A stretch of DNA of 64,000 nt from Natronococcus pandeyae (lineage in GTDB: Archaea; Halobacteriota; Halobacteria; Halobacteriales; Natrialbaceae). The notes beneath the pieces are model-generated. The model searched no databases, was not told where the DNA came from, and saw only the letters and a list, made by a program, of their open reading frames with translations. The translations under genes and the position numbers were made by a program. Shown here piece after piece: positions 15,660-24,070 of the stretch (positions within the stretch are counted from its first letter, which is position 1; each line of letters begins with the position of its first letter). The DNA lies in the NCBI RefSeq assembly GCF_008122205.1, contig NZ_PHNJ01000010.1, forward strand, positions 62,001 to 126,000, in the 5' to 3' direction.

Positions 15660-16259
15660 ATGTCACGCACCTCGAATCGGACTGACGGTGATATCGTCCG
15701 CGATTTTCTCTCGGTCGCCGACCTCCTCGAAGAGCCACAACTGGCCCAGATTTACGCGTACGTTGCTCGCGAGGGTGAGGCGACCGTCCAAGAGGTTATC
15801 GACGAACTCGAGTTCGCATAGGGAACGGCATACACCTACGTCAACCGGCTCGTCCACGGTGGTGTCCTTGAGATGACGCGAGACGAACAGCCCCGGCAGT
15901 ATGCCGCCCGTGAGATCGACCTAACCGTGACGGCAGCCGGCGGCGATCGCAAGTACACGATTACGCCGGCGCTGATCGACACTGTTGGCCGCCGCGAGAC
16001 CAATGGTGACATCGATACCTACATCGACCGCCACGGTGTCGCCGGGCTCGCGACGGCACTCACCTATGCCGTCGCACGAGAACGTGGAGAGGTAACTCAT
16101 CGGCTGATGGCTCAGGATCTCGAAATCTCGCCGCTTGCTGCGGAGATTGTGCTTCAGGCACTCCGAACCATTGTGCACGAATACTACGAAATCGAGGACT
16201 CGGGAGCGTCGCTTGATGCGATTGACGCCAACGATCACAACGTGACGGACGAGGCATGA
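15660..16259 (+). pseudogene. Winged-helix antitoxin-like regulator with an in-frame TAG
   Basis: ATG 15660 opens MSRTSNRTDGDIVRDFLSVA, then DLLEEPQLAQIYAYVAREGE and VQEVIDELEFA, stopping at TAG 15819-15821. The same frame continues with GTAYTYVNRLVHGGVLEMTR, a wing-like turn, and a helical C-terminal half to 16259. The complete protein would have about 199 residues and belongs to the haloarchaeal winged-helix proteins found with PIN-domain toxins. The stop lies in the recognition-helix region, so DNA binding is lost even if translation restarts at ATG 15873. Its TGA overlaps the ATG of the PIN fragment (ATGA at 16256-16259), showing they were one operon. Confidence 0.7.
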
Positions 16260-16393
16260 GTACCCGTCATATCGCCGACACTAGTCTGTTCGTCGCTATG
16301 GGGAAGCCATCAAATAAGAGCGGCGAAGGGCCACAGGCGGAACTTCGAGTATCTCTCACCCGACTGCTCAAGAACGTTCAGTGCTATTGCTAA
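16256..16393 (+). pseudogene. Truncated PIN-domain (VapC-like) toxin
   Basis: The frame begins MSTRHIADTSLFVAMGKPSN: the ADTSLFVA block holds the first catalytic Asp of PIN nucleases. After 21 residues the sequence departs from the family (KSGEGPQAELRVSLTRLLKN) and stops after 45 residues, so the other acidic residues are missing. The start overlaps the stop of the antitoxin-like gene. Together they are the remains of a toxin-antitoxin pair. Confidence 0.65.
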
Positions 16394-16491
16394 GCTCACC
16401 GAACACATCATCACCGAGCATCCAGGAAAGTACTAATGCGACAGCTGGTCGGATACTGAAGCAAAAAACGGTGCGACGTTGTCGCGGATGA

Positions 16492-18108
16492 TTAGCGGTT
16501 GGTGGCGAGAATCGATGATTGATCGGGCTGACTGGTCTCGGCGTGGCCCGCCTCGGAGTCAATGCCGGCGATTGCGAGTACGTCAGCGAGATCGACGACC
16601 CCGTCCCCATTGACGTCGAGTTCCTCGGTCAGGGTGTCGTCAGCCGGGCCGAGATACTCGAGAGCGAGATACGCATCGCGAGTATTTTTTGGACCGCGCT
16701 GACAGATCTGTCGTTCCCACTGCGCTCGCTCGTCCTCGTTAATTTGGTCGACGCCGCCAAAGATCATAAGCGCGCTAACCGTCGCTGAGAGGTCCGCGAG
16801 ATGGAACCAGTTCCCCGCCGTCGCGTTAACTCCGGGGCCTGATGCGACAGCAAGCTGGGAGGGACCGGTGTGGCTCGTGATGTAATCGTCAGGCATCTTC
16901 CCACCCCAGTCGATGCCGACATGGGGCGAGACCGCTCGTCCGATAACCGAATCGAGCCCCCAGTCGGCTTCGCCCTCGTCATACGTCGTCTGGATCTCTT
17001 CGAGGTCACTATCGTCGAGTTCGCCCTCGAACTCGACATACTCCTCGATCCGTGCTTCGAGGTCGGGGTTATCACTTTCCTGGAGCTCGATAGCGAGCGA
17101 TTCGAGGCTTCCCTCAATCCCACTCTCGAGACTGTCGAGATCGAGGACGTTCCCATAGTCGTTACCACACGTAAAGCCGCCACACTCGTGGTCGGACGTA
17201 ACAACAACGAGCGTGTCGTCACGGTCCTCTGCGTAGTCGAGCGCGACCTGGACTGCGTCGTCGAACTCTTTGGTCTCGGAGATACTCGTCCACGGGTCGC
17301 ACTGGTGGTTGGCGTGGTCAATGCGCCCACCTTCGACCATCATGAAGAAGCCATCTTCGCCTTCGAGGCGGTCGATCGCTTCGGCAGTCATCGTATCGAG
17401 CCATGGGATGGTGTCGTCACGATCGAGGGTGTAAGTCATTTGGCCCTCGTCGAACAGCCCGAGCAATTTCCCATCGCCGGCGGCCTCGAGATCGTCAGCC
17501 TCGTAGAGCAGCTCGTAGCCCAGCTCTTCAGCGACTTCGATCTGGTCGTCTGACCAGATATCGACGCCGGCGCCGAGCAAGACATCGATCTCGTTCTCGA
17601 GGTAGTGGTCGGCAATTTCCGGCTGCATATCGCGGTCGGGAACATTCGCGCCCCATGAGCCAGGGGTCGCGTGTGTCATCGTCGTCGTCGTAACCAGTCC
17701 GGTATTTTTCCCGACGGCTGCGGCAGCCTGGAGCTGCGTCATGATCGGCGTGAAATCGTCTTCCTCCTCAGCATCTTCGGGTCCGAAGACGCTGATCTGG
17801 GAGTCGTGTGCTTTCAGCCCAGTCGCAAGCGCTGTTCCGGCCGCACCGGAGTCGGTGACCTGACCGGCACGTGGTTCAGTCTGGACCTTTCCGACGGAGG
17901 TCATCGACTGCATCGCGAGATCGCCGTGGACAAAGCGCGTTGCCTCAACCGGATCGAAACCCATTCCGTCTCCGACAAGGACAATGACGTTATTGATCTC
18001 ACTCCCGGACAAATTGCGTTCTGAATTGGGTTCGGCACTGGCTGTGTTGCCGAGGGCAGTGAGAACTCCGGACGCGCCGAGTGCTGCAATAAAGTTACGC
18101 CGTTTCAT
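16492..18108 (-). CDS. phoA: Secreted alkaline phosphatase with C-terminal dockerin-like repeat
   Basis: The 538-residue form starting at ATG 18108 has a Tat signal, MKRRNFIAALGASGVLTALG, with cleavage near ASA. Catalytic landmarks of the PhoA family follow: VGDGMGFD with Asp47, TDSGAAGTALATG with the nucleophile Ser87, GGRIDHANHQCD, TSDHECGGFTCG and the TSHTGPSQ His. It hydrolyses phosphate monoesters outside the cell using zinc and magnesium. The end of the protein has DVNGDGVVDLADVLAIAG, a single EF-hand-like calcium loop as found in dockerins. Lying 3 kb from the Ugp-type importer, it fits a phosphate-scavenging theme, though it is a separate transcription unit. An earlier in-frame ATG (18129) is less likely because it would precede the signal with MWQRRRQ. 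Confidence 0.93.
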   Translation of the reverse strand: MKRRNFIAALGASGVLTALGNTASAEPNSERNLSGSEINNVIVLVGDGMGFDPVEATRFVHGDLAMQSMTSVGKVQTEPRAGQVTDSGAAGTALATGLKAHDSQISVFGPEDAEEEDDFTPIMTQLQAAAAVGKNTGLVTTTTMTHATPGSWGANVPDRDMQPEIADHYLENEIDVLLGAGVDIWSDDQIEVAEELGYELLYEADDLEAAGDGKLLGLFDEGQMTYTLDRDDTIPWLDTMTAEAIDRLEGEDGFFMMVEGGRIDHANHQCDPWTSISETKEFDDAVQVALDYAEDRDDTLVVVTSDHECGGFTCGNDYGNVLDLDSLESGIEGSLESLAIELQESDNPDLEARIEEYVEFEGELDDSDLEEIQTTYDEGEADWGLDSVIGRAVSPHVGIDWGGKMPDDYITSHTGPSQLAVASGPGVNATAGNWFHLADLSATVSALMIFGGVDQINEDERAQWERQICQRGPKNTRDAYLALEYLGPADDTLTEELDVNGDGVVDLADVLAIAGIDSEAGHAETSQPDQSSILATNR

Positions 18109-18323
18109 TTGTCTTCTACGCTGCCACAAACATTAATGATGTATATAGTATTGACGATTATTATAAAAATACTGAATTAAATATAAAGTCCGAGTGAAAA
18201 GAGGAACCAATGAGGGGACACCGATCTCAACGCATGTGACCGTCTAGCACGGTAAAAAGATCGACTCTTAGGGATAGTGTTCATCGCTTCCCGCAATCAC
18301 CCCTCAAGACACGAATTAGAAAT

Positions 18324-19055
18324 ATGACCTTCGAAAGGACGATCGACTGGGACGCATTCTGGTGTGAAGCCAGCGACCATGAGCAAATGAAAGCCTCAGC
18401 TAGTGGTGAACACGTTCTCGAAATTCTGCCCCCATTCTTTGCAGCTAAGGGCATTCCGAGTTCATTCGCCGATATTGGCTGTGGATCAGGTATGGTTACG
18501 TTCGAAATGGCGCAGCGGTATCCGGAAATGACGGTCATCGGCTACGATGCCGCTGAGTCAGCCCTTGAGTCGAACCGCGAGCGGGCTCGGGTCGGCGGTC
18601 GAGCCGAACGCGAAGACAGCGAGGCGACACGTACTCGAGAGCCAGTAGCGAATGTCGGTTTCGAGCAAACCGTTCTCCCCGAGTTCGATCCAGGCCGCGA
18701 GTTCGAGGTGGTGTTTTCTTACTGCACGCTCTGTTATGTCGCAGAGACGGATCGTGCCTTACGAAACCTCTACGAGGCGGTTGAAGACGGCGGGTACCTC
18801 ATCCTTGGCTACGTTAGCCACCACGCACGCCGACATTTCCAGGAGCGCTTCGGCGATTCAACGCCGGGATCGTCGCTCGGTCAGTTTGACCCCGTCGAAC
18901 GGTTCGAGCTGGTGCTCGACGGCGAAAGCGTCCTGTCGTATCGGCGCATCCACGACGTCCTTGGCACCTGGCCGCGAAGCATCTGGTCGGTGGTCGAGAA
19001 ACCTGACATGCAGTGGGCCTGGGAGAACGTCCCGCTCGTTTGGGTGCCAAAGTGA
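18324..19055 (+). CDS. Class I SAM-dependent methyltransferase
   Basis: This 243-residue protein has the Rossmann-type AdoMet site: SFADIGCGSGMVTFEMAQRY (motif I, residues 46-65), VIGYDAAESALESNR with the acidic ribose ligand, and VVFSYCTLCYVAE (motif IV). It has no extra substrate domain, and the C-terminal YRRIHDVLGTWPRSIWSVVE is typical of small-molecule methyltransferases. The substrate is not evident. It stands alone, 215 bp from the divergent alkaline phosphatase gene. A TATA-like AAGACACGAATTAGAAATATG precedes the ATG closely, consistent with a leaderless transcript. Confidence 0.85.
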   Translation: MTFERTIDWDAFWCEASDHEQMKASASGEHVLEILPPFFAAKGIPSSFADIGCGSGMVTFEMAQRYPEMTVIGYDAAESALESNRERARVGGRAEREDSEATRTREPVANVGFEQTVLPEFDPGREFEVVFSYCTLCYVAETDRALRNLYEAVEDGGYLILGYVSHHARRHFQERFGDSTPGSSLGQFDPVERFELVLDGESVLSYRRIHDVLGTWPRSIWSVVEKPDMQWAWENVPLVWVPK

Positions 19056-19079
19056 GGTCGGGCGCGTTTCGGCACCAAT

Positions 19080-19200
19080 TCCTCGAGTGTAGCCGTCCCT
19101 TCGGGAAGGTCCTGTACAACGAGCAAGCCGTTCCAGCCGCTTCCGAAGTAGTCTTCATCGTCTTTACTCCAAAGACGAACTCATCGTTACAGAGGAGGAA
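19080..19200 (-). pseudogene. Short TnpB-derived fragment
   Basis: On the minus strand the bases encoding DDEDYFGSGWNGLLVVQDLP align with the TnpB relic at about 15430-15500 (FGSGWNGLFVV), and both share the same shadow-frame stretch, so the DNA is homologous over about 70 bp. Beyond it the sequence turns into EGTATLEELVPKRARP, which is not TnpB-like. It is a small leftover of an IS200/IS605-type element, adjoining the methyltransferase stop. Confidence 0.45.
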
Positions 19201-19237
19201 GCAAGATATTCTAACGCTTCTTTGATGCCGGTCCGGA

Positions 19238-20560
19238 CTAGAGGAATTTTGCGTTCCGTCGTTCTGCTTTCGCCATTAGCTTCTGGTTGAACGCATCACC
19301 ATCGCGCCCTTGATGCACTCGTCGATGGCAGTTTGGACACAGAGCGATGACGTTCTCCGGTGCATCTGGCCCACCGTCGCTCTGTCGTGTAAGGTGATGG
19401 ACCTCGAGAAACGGCTCACCCGTGCTCGTTACGAAGGGCGCGTCTTGCTCACAGCCTTGGCAGATGCCGTCCGCCATCCGAAGCGCAAACTCGCGGACAT
19501 ACTCTGATCGAGGATACGAGCGACCACCAGAACGACTCGAGGAAGTGGGCGATCCTGTTGGCGAACTCTGTTTTGCCTTCTCGAAAAGCTTCGCATCCGA
19601 AAGCGATGCCGGCGTACCCTCCTCGAGTTCGATCTCTGTGCCGCCTACAGGTGCTAACCGAAACTGGAACGCGTCACGAGGATCATCGTTCTCGTCTTCG
19701 AGTGTCCTGCTCTCATACCCGATGTATTCGTATTCACCGAGGTAGGTGACGATCCACGGCAGGTCTGTGCTCTCGAAGAGATGAAGGGATTTGTCGTTCT
19801 CCTTGTGGTCACGAATGGCTTTATTCCCGCCGTCCATCGTCATGTCACCTTCTGTCCCTTCGCCGGTGTAGAGAAAGGTGTCGTTCTCGAGGAATTTGTC
19901 TTCGTACCCGTAGGCGTCTCCCGAGTCGCCGGTAAATATGAGAACGAGAGGAAGGGCACTCGGTTTGGCGATTCCTTTGTATCGTTCTCCTTTGAGCACA
20001 TCGTGAATGAACCAGCGATTATACGCTGCACCAACTTCGAACTCGCCGTCTTCGATCGGGATCGAATAGATACCATCGTTTTCAGTAACCAACTCGAGCG
20101 ATTTGAGCCAATCCAGGTGCTTCGTTACGACCCCCTTTGGTAACTCGTGATCAGGATAGGCATTACGGAGGTGTGCCTGTATTTCGTCGACCGTTCGATG
20201 ACCATTCGGAATGATCCTGGCGATCTCTCGGAATCCGTCGACAGCCTTCTCGAGGCCCTCGTACATGACCAGCGGCTCGTTGTGCCGCCAGAAGGTCTCC
20301 CCCTTGTTCGTGGTGTGATAGCCGTCTGGAGTGCTGTCGAGTAGGTCGATGGACTCGAGGAATGAGATGTTTCGGCGAACGGTTTGTTCTTGACCGGACC
20401 GTCTGGTTGCTTTCGAACCGGCTGGTGTGTGCTCTAGAATCCAGTCGATGAGGTCTGCCTCAGTCGGCTCTTGTTCTGAGACAAACTCGAGGGTCGAATG
20501 GAGATACTGGATCCGACCGTCAACCCCACCGAAAAAGCGCTCGGTCGTCATTCGGCTCAT
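19238..20560 (-). CDS. Modification-dependent (McrA/type IV-like) HNH endonuclease
   Basis: This 440-residue protein has three parts. Residues 1-170 look like two winged-helix modules (QEQTVRRNISFLESIDLLDS; LPKGVVTKHLDWLKSLELVT). Residues 180-310 resemble the SRA-like reader domain of ScoMcrA-type enzymes (LVLIFTGDSGDAYGYEDKFL, TFLYTGEGTEGDM, DHKENDKSLHLFES). Residues 351-440 are an HNH nuclease with zinc Cys pairs CQGC (367-370) and CPNC (408-411), catalytic HH at 388-389 and H415. Such reader-plus-HNH proteins cut DNA carrying modified cytosine or phosphorothioate and defend against phage or foreign DNA. The gene is solitary. The reader call rests on pattern only and could be another EVE/SRA relative. 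Confidence 0.8.
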   Translation of the reverse strand: MSRMTTERFFGGVDGRIQYLHSTLEFVSEQEPTEADLIDWILEHTPAGSKATRRSGQEQTVRRNISFLESIDLLDSTPDGYHTTNKGETFWRHNEPLVMYEGLEKAVDGFREIARIIPNGHRTVDEIQAHLRNAYPDHELPKGVVTKHLDWLKSLELVTENDGIYSIPIEDGEFEVGAAYNRWFIHDVLKGERYKGIAKPSALPLVLIFTGDSGDAYGYEDKFLENDTFLYTGEGTEGDMTMDGGNKAIRDHKENDKSLHLFESTDLPWIVTYLGEYEYIGYESRTLEDENDDPRDAFQFRLAPVGGTEIELEEGTPASLSDAKLFEKAKQSSPTGSPTSSSRSGGRSYPRSEYVREFALRMADGICQGCEQDAPFVTSTGEPFLEVHHLTRQSDGGPDAPENVIALCPNCHRRVHQGRDGDAFNQKLMAKAERRNAKFL

Positions 20561-20754
20561 AGAAACCGACTTTCATGCCAGCTGTATATTCCTATGGGAA
20601 ATCATCCAGGTGGTTGGTAGAACTTCATCCTTCAGACGTGCTACGCGTCGTCTGGAGACCACTAATGAGGTCGAAAGAAGGAAGAGGCGAGCAGCTCACA
20701 TTGGCCGATAAGTAAGAGAACATATATCCCCGGCAGCAGAGGGCCTAAACGATA

Positions 20755-21402
20755 ATGGCAGCAGAACAGACATTGACTGGGGAACTCGCAGAGTCTCTTG
20801 CCGATGTCATCCACGATGTCGATCACACTATTGGTGAAAATAAGACCTATGGTGCTGGAATTGGCCCACACGACGAGAACGATCAGGTCGACGCTCTGGT
20901 CATGGAGGCCCGTCGTCAGAACAATCTCCCAGGGGATGTGTCCACTGCGAAGTCCAACCCATCAGACGTCAAATATCCTGGCGGCCAGTCCGCTGATCTA
21001 ATACTTGAGACTTCTGAGTTGACGGAATACTGTGAGGCAAAGCTATTTCGATTTGTCAAGGCGAACGGGTACCCATCGCCACAAGGCTATAGTAAAGTCT
21101 TCAGCCCCTATCAGTCCCACAGTCCACGCTCGTTCATCCACGATGTAGATAAGCTCGCCGACGCTGATATCAGGGTCGCAAAAACGCTCTTAGGAATATA
21201 CTATAGGCCTGTTGAAGATGCCGGCTCTCAGATCACTGGTGAGGACATTGCCGAGAAGTTTGTGTCCGACGTTGGGCTATGGACTGACCACGAGATAAGC
21301 ATCGACACAGTCGCCCCTTTCTCAGGACTCCAGCATAATGTTCACCAACGGGGAGCAGTACTCGCTTGGAAGGTTGACGATCAGCCCGAACGATTCTTCT
21401 GA
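20755..21402 (+). CDS. Putative PD-(D/E)XK nuclease
   Basis: This 215-residue cytoplasmic protein is not close to a family I can name. Residues 78-96, GQSADLILETSELTEYCEAK, fit a PD-(D/E)XK core: Asp81 on one strand, then Glu94-Ala-Lys96 on the next. The end of the protein (HNVHQRGAVLAWKVDD) has no signature. A clear TATA-like element (ACATATATCC at about 20720) sits 30 nt before the ATG, fitting a leaderless mRNA. Its neighbours are nucleases too, so a defence role is likely. Base composition is lower in G+C than in the sulfur region. Confidence 0.55.
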   Translation: MAAEQTLTGELAESLADVIHDVDHTIGENKTYGAGIGPHDENDQVDALVMEARRQNNLPGDVSTAKSNPSDVKYPGGQSADLILETSELTEYCEAKLFRFVKANGYPSPQGYSKVFSPYQSHSPRSFIHDVDKLADADIRVAKTLLGIYYRPVEDAGSQITGEDIAEKFVSDVGLWTDHEISIDTVAPFSGLQHNVHQRGAVLAWKVDDQPERFF

Positions 21403-21541
21403 GGCGTACCGTTCCAATGATGAATTAGCTACCTCCTCATAGTCAAGCCAATGTATTTATTTTGTCGAGAACGCCCTCGCTCTTTCGGCGGAACATCCAG
21501 TTGATGGTGCGTATCGACGGTAATTCAATCGTTCCAGTCAG

Positions 21542-22312
21542 TCAACTTTCCTTGTGGGTTTTTTCAAGGACAACCCAATCAATGTCTGATCCATATTTAT
21601 AATTGATACTGGGATTGTACTTTGTCAGTGGGTCGAATTCACTGATTTTGGACTCAGTCCCTGCGTTTTCATCAATAGTTGGGTATAGTGACTTGATATT
21701 CGGATCGTCAAGGATACTAGAGTATAATGATCCAATCCCTGCCGATTGTTCATGGTCGTCCTTTTGGCTAATACGCTGTTTAGCCATCTGCCATATTATC
21801 CCTGTCGTGGTCTCCGAAGAGGTATGTTCTGTTTGTGGACGTTCATTATTTCGGACTGCCCATTTCGCTCGACCTTCGCTCATGTCCTCTTCTGTTTTCA
21901 GTCGATCTTTTGTGTTCGCATCATTATATAATCGCCCTAGTGGGGAATTCCCCGTTGCAAGGAGGAAAACGTTTGGTTTAACCTGATCTGAGTCAATAAA
22001 ATACGACGTTTTGTCACATTCGTAGTCCCACCAATATTGAACAATCTGTGCTGCTCCTCGATACACTTGCGAACCATCGGTACCAGCTTTTACTTCGCAG
22101 ACTAGTATTCCCAAGTTAGGATGCGTGACCAGAAGGTCCGGTTTTGTTGCACCAGAGGTTTCGAAGATATCACGGCCCTCAGAGTTGTCTTCCTTCTCCC
22201 AATACACATCTGCATTATATCGTTCAAACCACTCTGATAACCGTCTTTTTGCTTGATCTTCCCGTGGAATGTCCACATTTTCATTAGGTGACCAGCCTTC
22301 GACTATCTTCAT
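21542..22312 (-). CDS. Putative PD-(D/E)XK nuclease, AT-rich gene
   Basis: This 256-residue protein has a restriction-endonuclease-like core near the N-terminus: EDQAKRRLSEWFERYNADVY (helix with early Glu), TKPDLLVTHPNLGILVCEVK (PD at 58-59, EVK at 73-75). The remaining 180 residues are polar and unassigned, ending LTKYNPSINYKYGSDIDWVV. Codon use is far more AT-rich (many aat, ttt, ata) than in the sulfur region, a sign of recent transfer. Upstream CTTCATATAAATAAACTATT provides TATA-like sequence near the ATG. The cleavage target is unknown. Confidence 0.6.
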   Translation of the reverse strand: MKIVEGWSPNENVDIPREDQAKRRLSEWFERYNADVYWEKEDNSEGRDIFETSGATKPDLLVTHPNLGILVCEVKAGTDGSQVYRGAAQIVQYWWDYECDKTSYFIDSDQVKPNVFLLATGNSPLGRLYNDANTKDRLKTEEDMSEGRAKWAVRNNERPQTEHTSSETTTGIIWQMAKQRISQKDDHEQSAGIGSLYSSILDDPNIKSLYPTIDENAGTESKISEFDPLTKYNPSINYKYGSDIDWVVLEKTHKES

Positions 22313-22401
22313 ATAAATAAACTATTTCTATACAGTCACATAATTCTTTGACACCATTGACAATAAGTTGTCATATCTCACCAATTTACTGGATTCGTCT
22401 C

Positions 22402-22629
22402 ATGCACGAAGAAGTGCATGAGCTCGAGCAGATTCAGGATATGGCCATCTCCGTAGACATTCACATCGTTGGAATGACGAATCAACTTCGGCCCGATGAC
22501 GGAGAGTTTGACCCACACGATGACGAAGACAAGGAAACAATTCGCCGGTACTGGGATGTGATCTTCGAACGCAACGATCTCGTCCCTGTACAGGTGGACA
22601 AGCCGCTATGGTTGCTGAACAAATATTGA
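22402..22629 (+). CDS. Hypothetical protein or C-terminal fragment
   Basis: From ATG 22402 the frame gives 75 residues: MHEEVHELEQIQDMAISVDI, HIVGMTNQLRPDDGEFDPHD and YWDVIFERNDLVPVQVDKPL. An upstream in-frame start at 22348 adds 18 atypical residues. It could be the last part of a larger lost protein. The first codons include an 8-bp inverted repeat, TCATGCAC-GAAGAA-GTGCATGA (22400-22421), which spans the ATG and could affect translation. No family is recognised. Confidence 0.4.
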   Translation: MHEEVHELEQIQDMAISVDIHIVGMTNQLRPDDGEFDPHDDEDKETIRRYWDVIFERNDLVPVQVDKPLWLLNKY

Positions 22630-22869
22630 GGTGAAGGTGGTCGGGTCTACATCGCGAAAACGCTGCGACAAATTCGAAGGGAGGTCCGGCCAAGGTTCCA
22701 TCTTTTGATGACTACGTTTTGGCTGGTAGTCAGAGTAGCCGACTACGATCTCAGCTTTAGCGTTGATCAGCAGCCAGTACGTATATTTATATTGGATACC
22801 GCGGCCAGAACCTCTAATGTCATATATCGTTGGGGACCCAGTCCGCGTAGATATTCCAGATGAGACCAA
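22606..22869 (-). CDS. Uncertain antisense reading frame, hypothetical
   Basis: The C-terminal two thirds (KYTYWLLINAKAEIVVGYSD, YQPKRSHQKMEPWP) read like a genuine protein and codon choice is reasonable, but the frame overlaps two other candidate genes (22402-22629 at its end and 22817-23008 at its start). The N-terminal 25 residues are antisense to the SH3-like gene and probably not coding. If real it likely begins inside 22780-22800. No family is known. Confidence 0.25.
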   Translation of the reverse strand: MVSSGISTRTGSPTIYDIRGSGRGIQYKYTYWLLINAKAEIVVGYSDYQPKRSHQKMEPWPDLPSNLSQRFRDVDPTTFTSIFVQQP

Positions 22870-23008
22870 TCCCTATCATCTTCTCCATGGCGAAGAAGGC
22901 TTTGTCCTGGACTCTATGGAAGACGGTTATCGAATTGGATTGATTGAAGTCCCTGTTACATTTTTTGCGTATCCCAGAGAAGTCCGTCCCTCTCTCAGGA
23001 TGTACTGA
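22817..23008 (+). CDS. Small SH3-like beta-barrel protein
   Basis: This 63-residue protein begins MSYIVGDPVRVDIPDETNPY and continues HLLHGEEGFVLDSMEDGYRI and GLIEVPVTFFAYPREVRP. The alternation GDPVRVDI...HGEEGFVLD...YRIGLI is the pattern of small KOW/SH3-like barrels frequent in haloarchaea, whose role is unknown. TTTATATTGG at about 22786-22795 is an excellent TATA box 25-30 nt before ATG 22817, which decides this start over an upstream alternative and points to a leaderless transcript. Confidence 0.65.
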   Translation: MSYIVGDPVRVDIPDETNPYHLLHGEEGFVLDSMEDGYRIGLIEVPVTFFAYPREVRPSLRMY

Positions 23009-23089
23009 GTGATATCTAGTACAGCTCTAATGGGATCATCTGGTGTTACGAGATATCGAAGTAATCCGTTACTCCGAGAAGGGATCTCC

Positions 23090-23980
23090 CTATTCGGATT
23101 CAAGTATCTTCTCGAGATCCTCTTCTAAGATCTCTTGGTTGCAGTGCGGACATCGATCGATCTTCCCCCGAGCAGCCTCGATGAACCCGGATGCGAGAAT
23201 CGATGCTGGAAGTGCAAAGAGTCCAATCCCGGTGATTGCAATTACCGCGCCAAGCACTTGGCCTACTGGTGTAACTGGTGTGACGTCGCCATACCCAACC
23301 GTTGTTAGCGTAATCACCCCCCACCAGAGCGACGCAGGGATCGATGAGAAGGCCTCTGGCTGCGCACCACGCTCAGCGAAGTACATCAGACTCGAGGACA
23401 TCAGTAGGACAATCGCTCCCACGACCGACGTGATGACTAGCTCTTCGCGCTTGAGGTGGAGCACTCTAACGAAGAGCTGGATGGATTCTGAGTAGCGGGC
23501 AAGCTTGAACAGCCGCAGGAACCGGAGCAAGCGCAGTGCTCGAAGGAATCGCAGGTCGAGGATTGCACCGAAGAAGAACGGCAGAATGGCTAACAGGTCG
23601 ATCATCATGTACGGCGAAATTGCGTATCGCAGTCGGCCCCATATCGGATGTTGATACTCCGGGTGTTCTGTTGCAGACCAGAGTCGACTGAGATATTCCA
23701 TTGAGAAGATCGCGACTGAGATCGCTTCGAACCAGAGGAATTCGGTGGCATACGAAGCATAGAGTGAATCAACGGTCTCGAGCATGACTGCAATGACATT
23801 CAGAACGATCAGTCCCATGATGACGTGATCAATGTAGCCTCCAGTTCGGCCACCAGCACCCACTTTGAACAGCCCATGCACCCAGCTTCGGGTCTTACGA
23901 TACTCCATGAAAATCACTGGAAACAGACTTGTAATAGATCTGCCGACATCCGATTTTATCATCTGTAAAATTGAGTCCAA
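23090..23980 (-). CDS. Voltage-gated potassium channel-like ion transporter with a zinc-ribbon-like tail
   Basis: This 296-residue membrane protein has six helices. The S4 segment carries Arg every third or fourth position (RFLRALRLLRFLRLFKLARY, about residues 143-162). The pore loop contains LTTVGYGD, the K+ selectivity filter, flanked by LWWGVI and the glycine-containing S6 (ALPASILASGF). The cytoplasmic tail ends DRCPHCNQEILEEDLEKIL, whose CPHC pair could bind a metal or act as a redox switch. Homotetramers would conduct K+, the main osmolyte of haloarchaea. The start ATG at 23980 gives a 60-residue N-terminus; later Met codons are possible. It is monocistronic. Confidence 0.88.
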   Translation of the reverse strand: MDSILQMIKSDVGRSITSLFPVIFMEYRKTRSWVHGLFKVGAGGRTGGYIDHVIMGLIVLNVIAVMLETVDSLYASYATEFLWFEAISVAIFSMEYLSRLWSATEHPEYQHPIWGRLRYAISPYMMIDLLAILPFFFGAILDLRFLRALRLLRFLRLFKLARYSESIQLFVRVLHLKREELVITSVVGAIVLLMSSSLMYFAERGAQPEAFSSIPASLWWGVITLTTVGYGDVTPVTPVGQVLGAVIAITGIGLFALPASILASGFIEAARGKIDRCPHCNQEILEEDLEKILESE

Positions 23981-24070
23981 AACTCAAATGTATATCATGA
24001 AAATAGGCTCAAAATAAAATAATTTCAGATATATTGATTGATCGGTTCCGGAGTGTTAAATGGTTAAAAT

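Noticed and set aside
22400-22421. TCATGCAC-GAAGAA-GTGCATGA as a transcription terminator
   Set aside because: It is not followed by a T-run and covers a start codon; it may simply be coding sequence.
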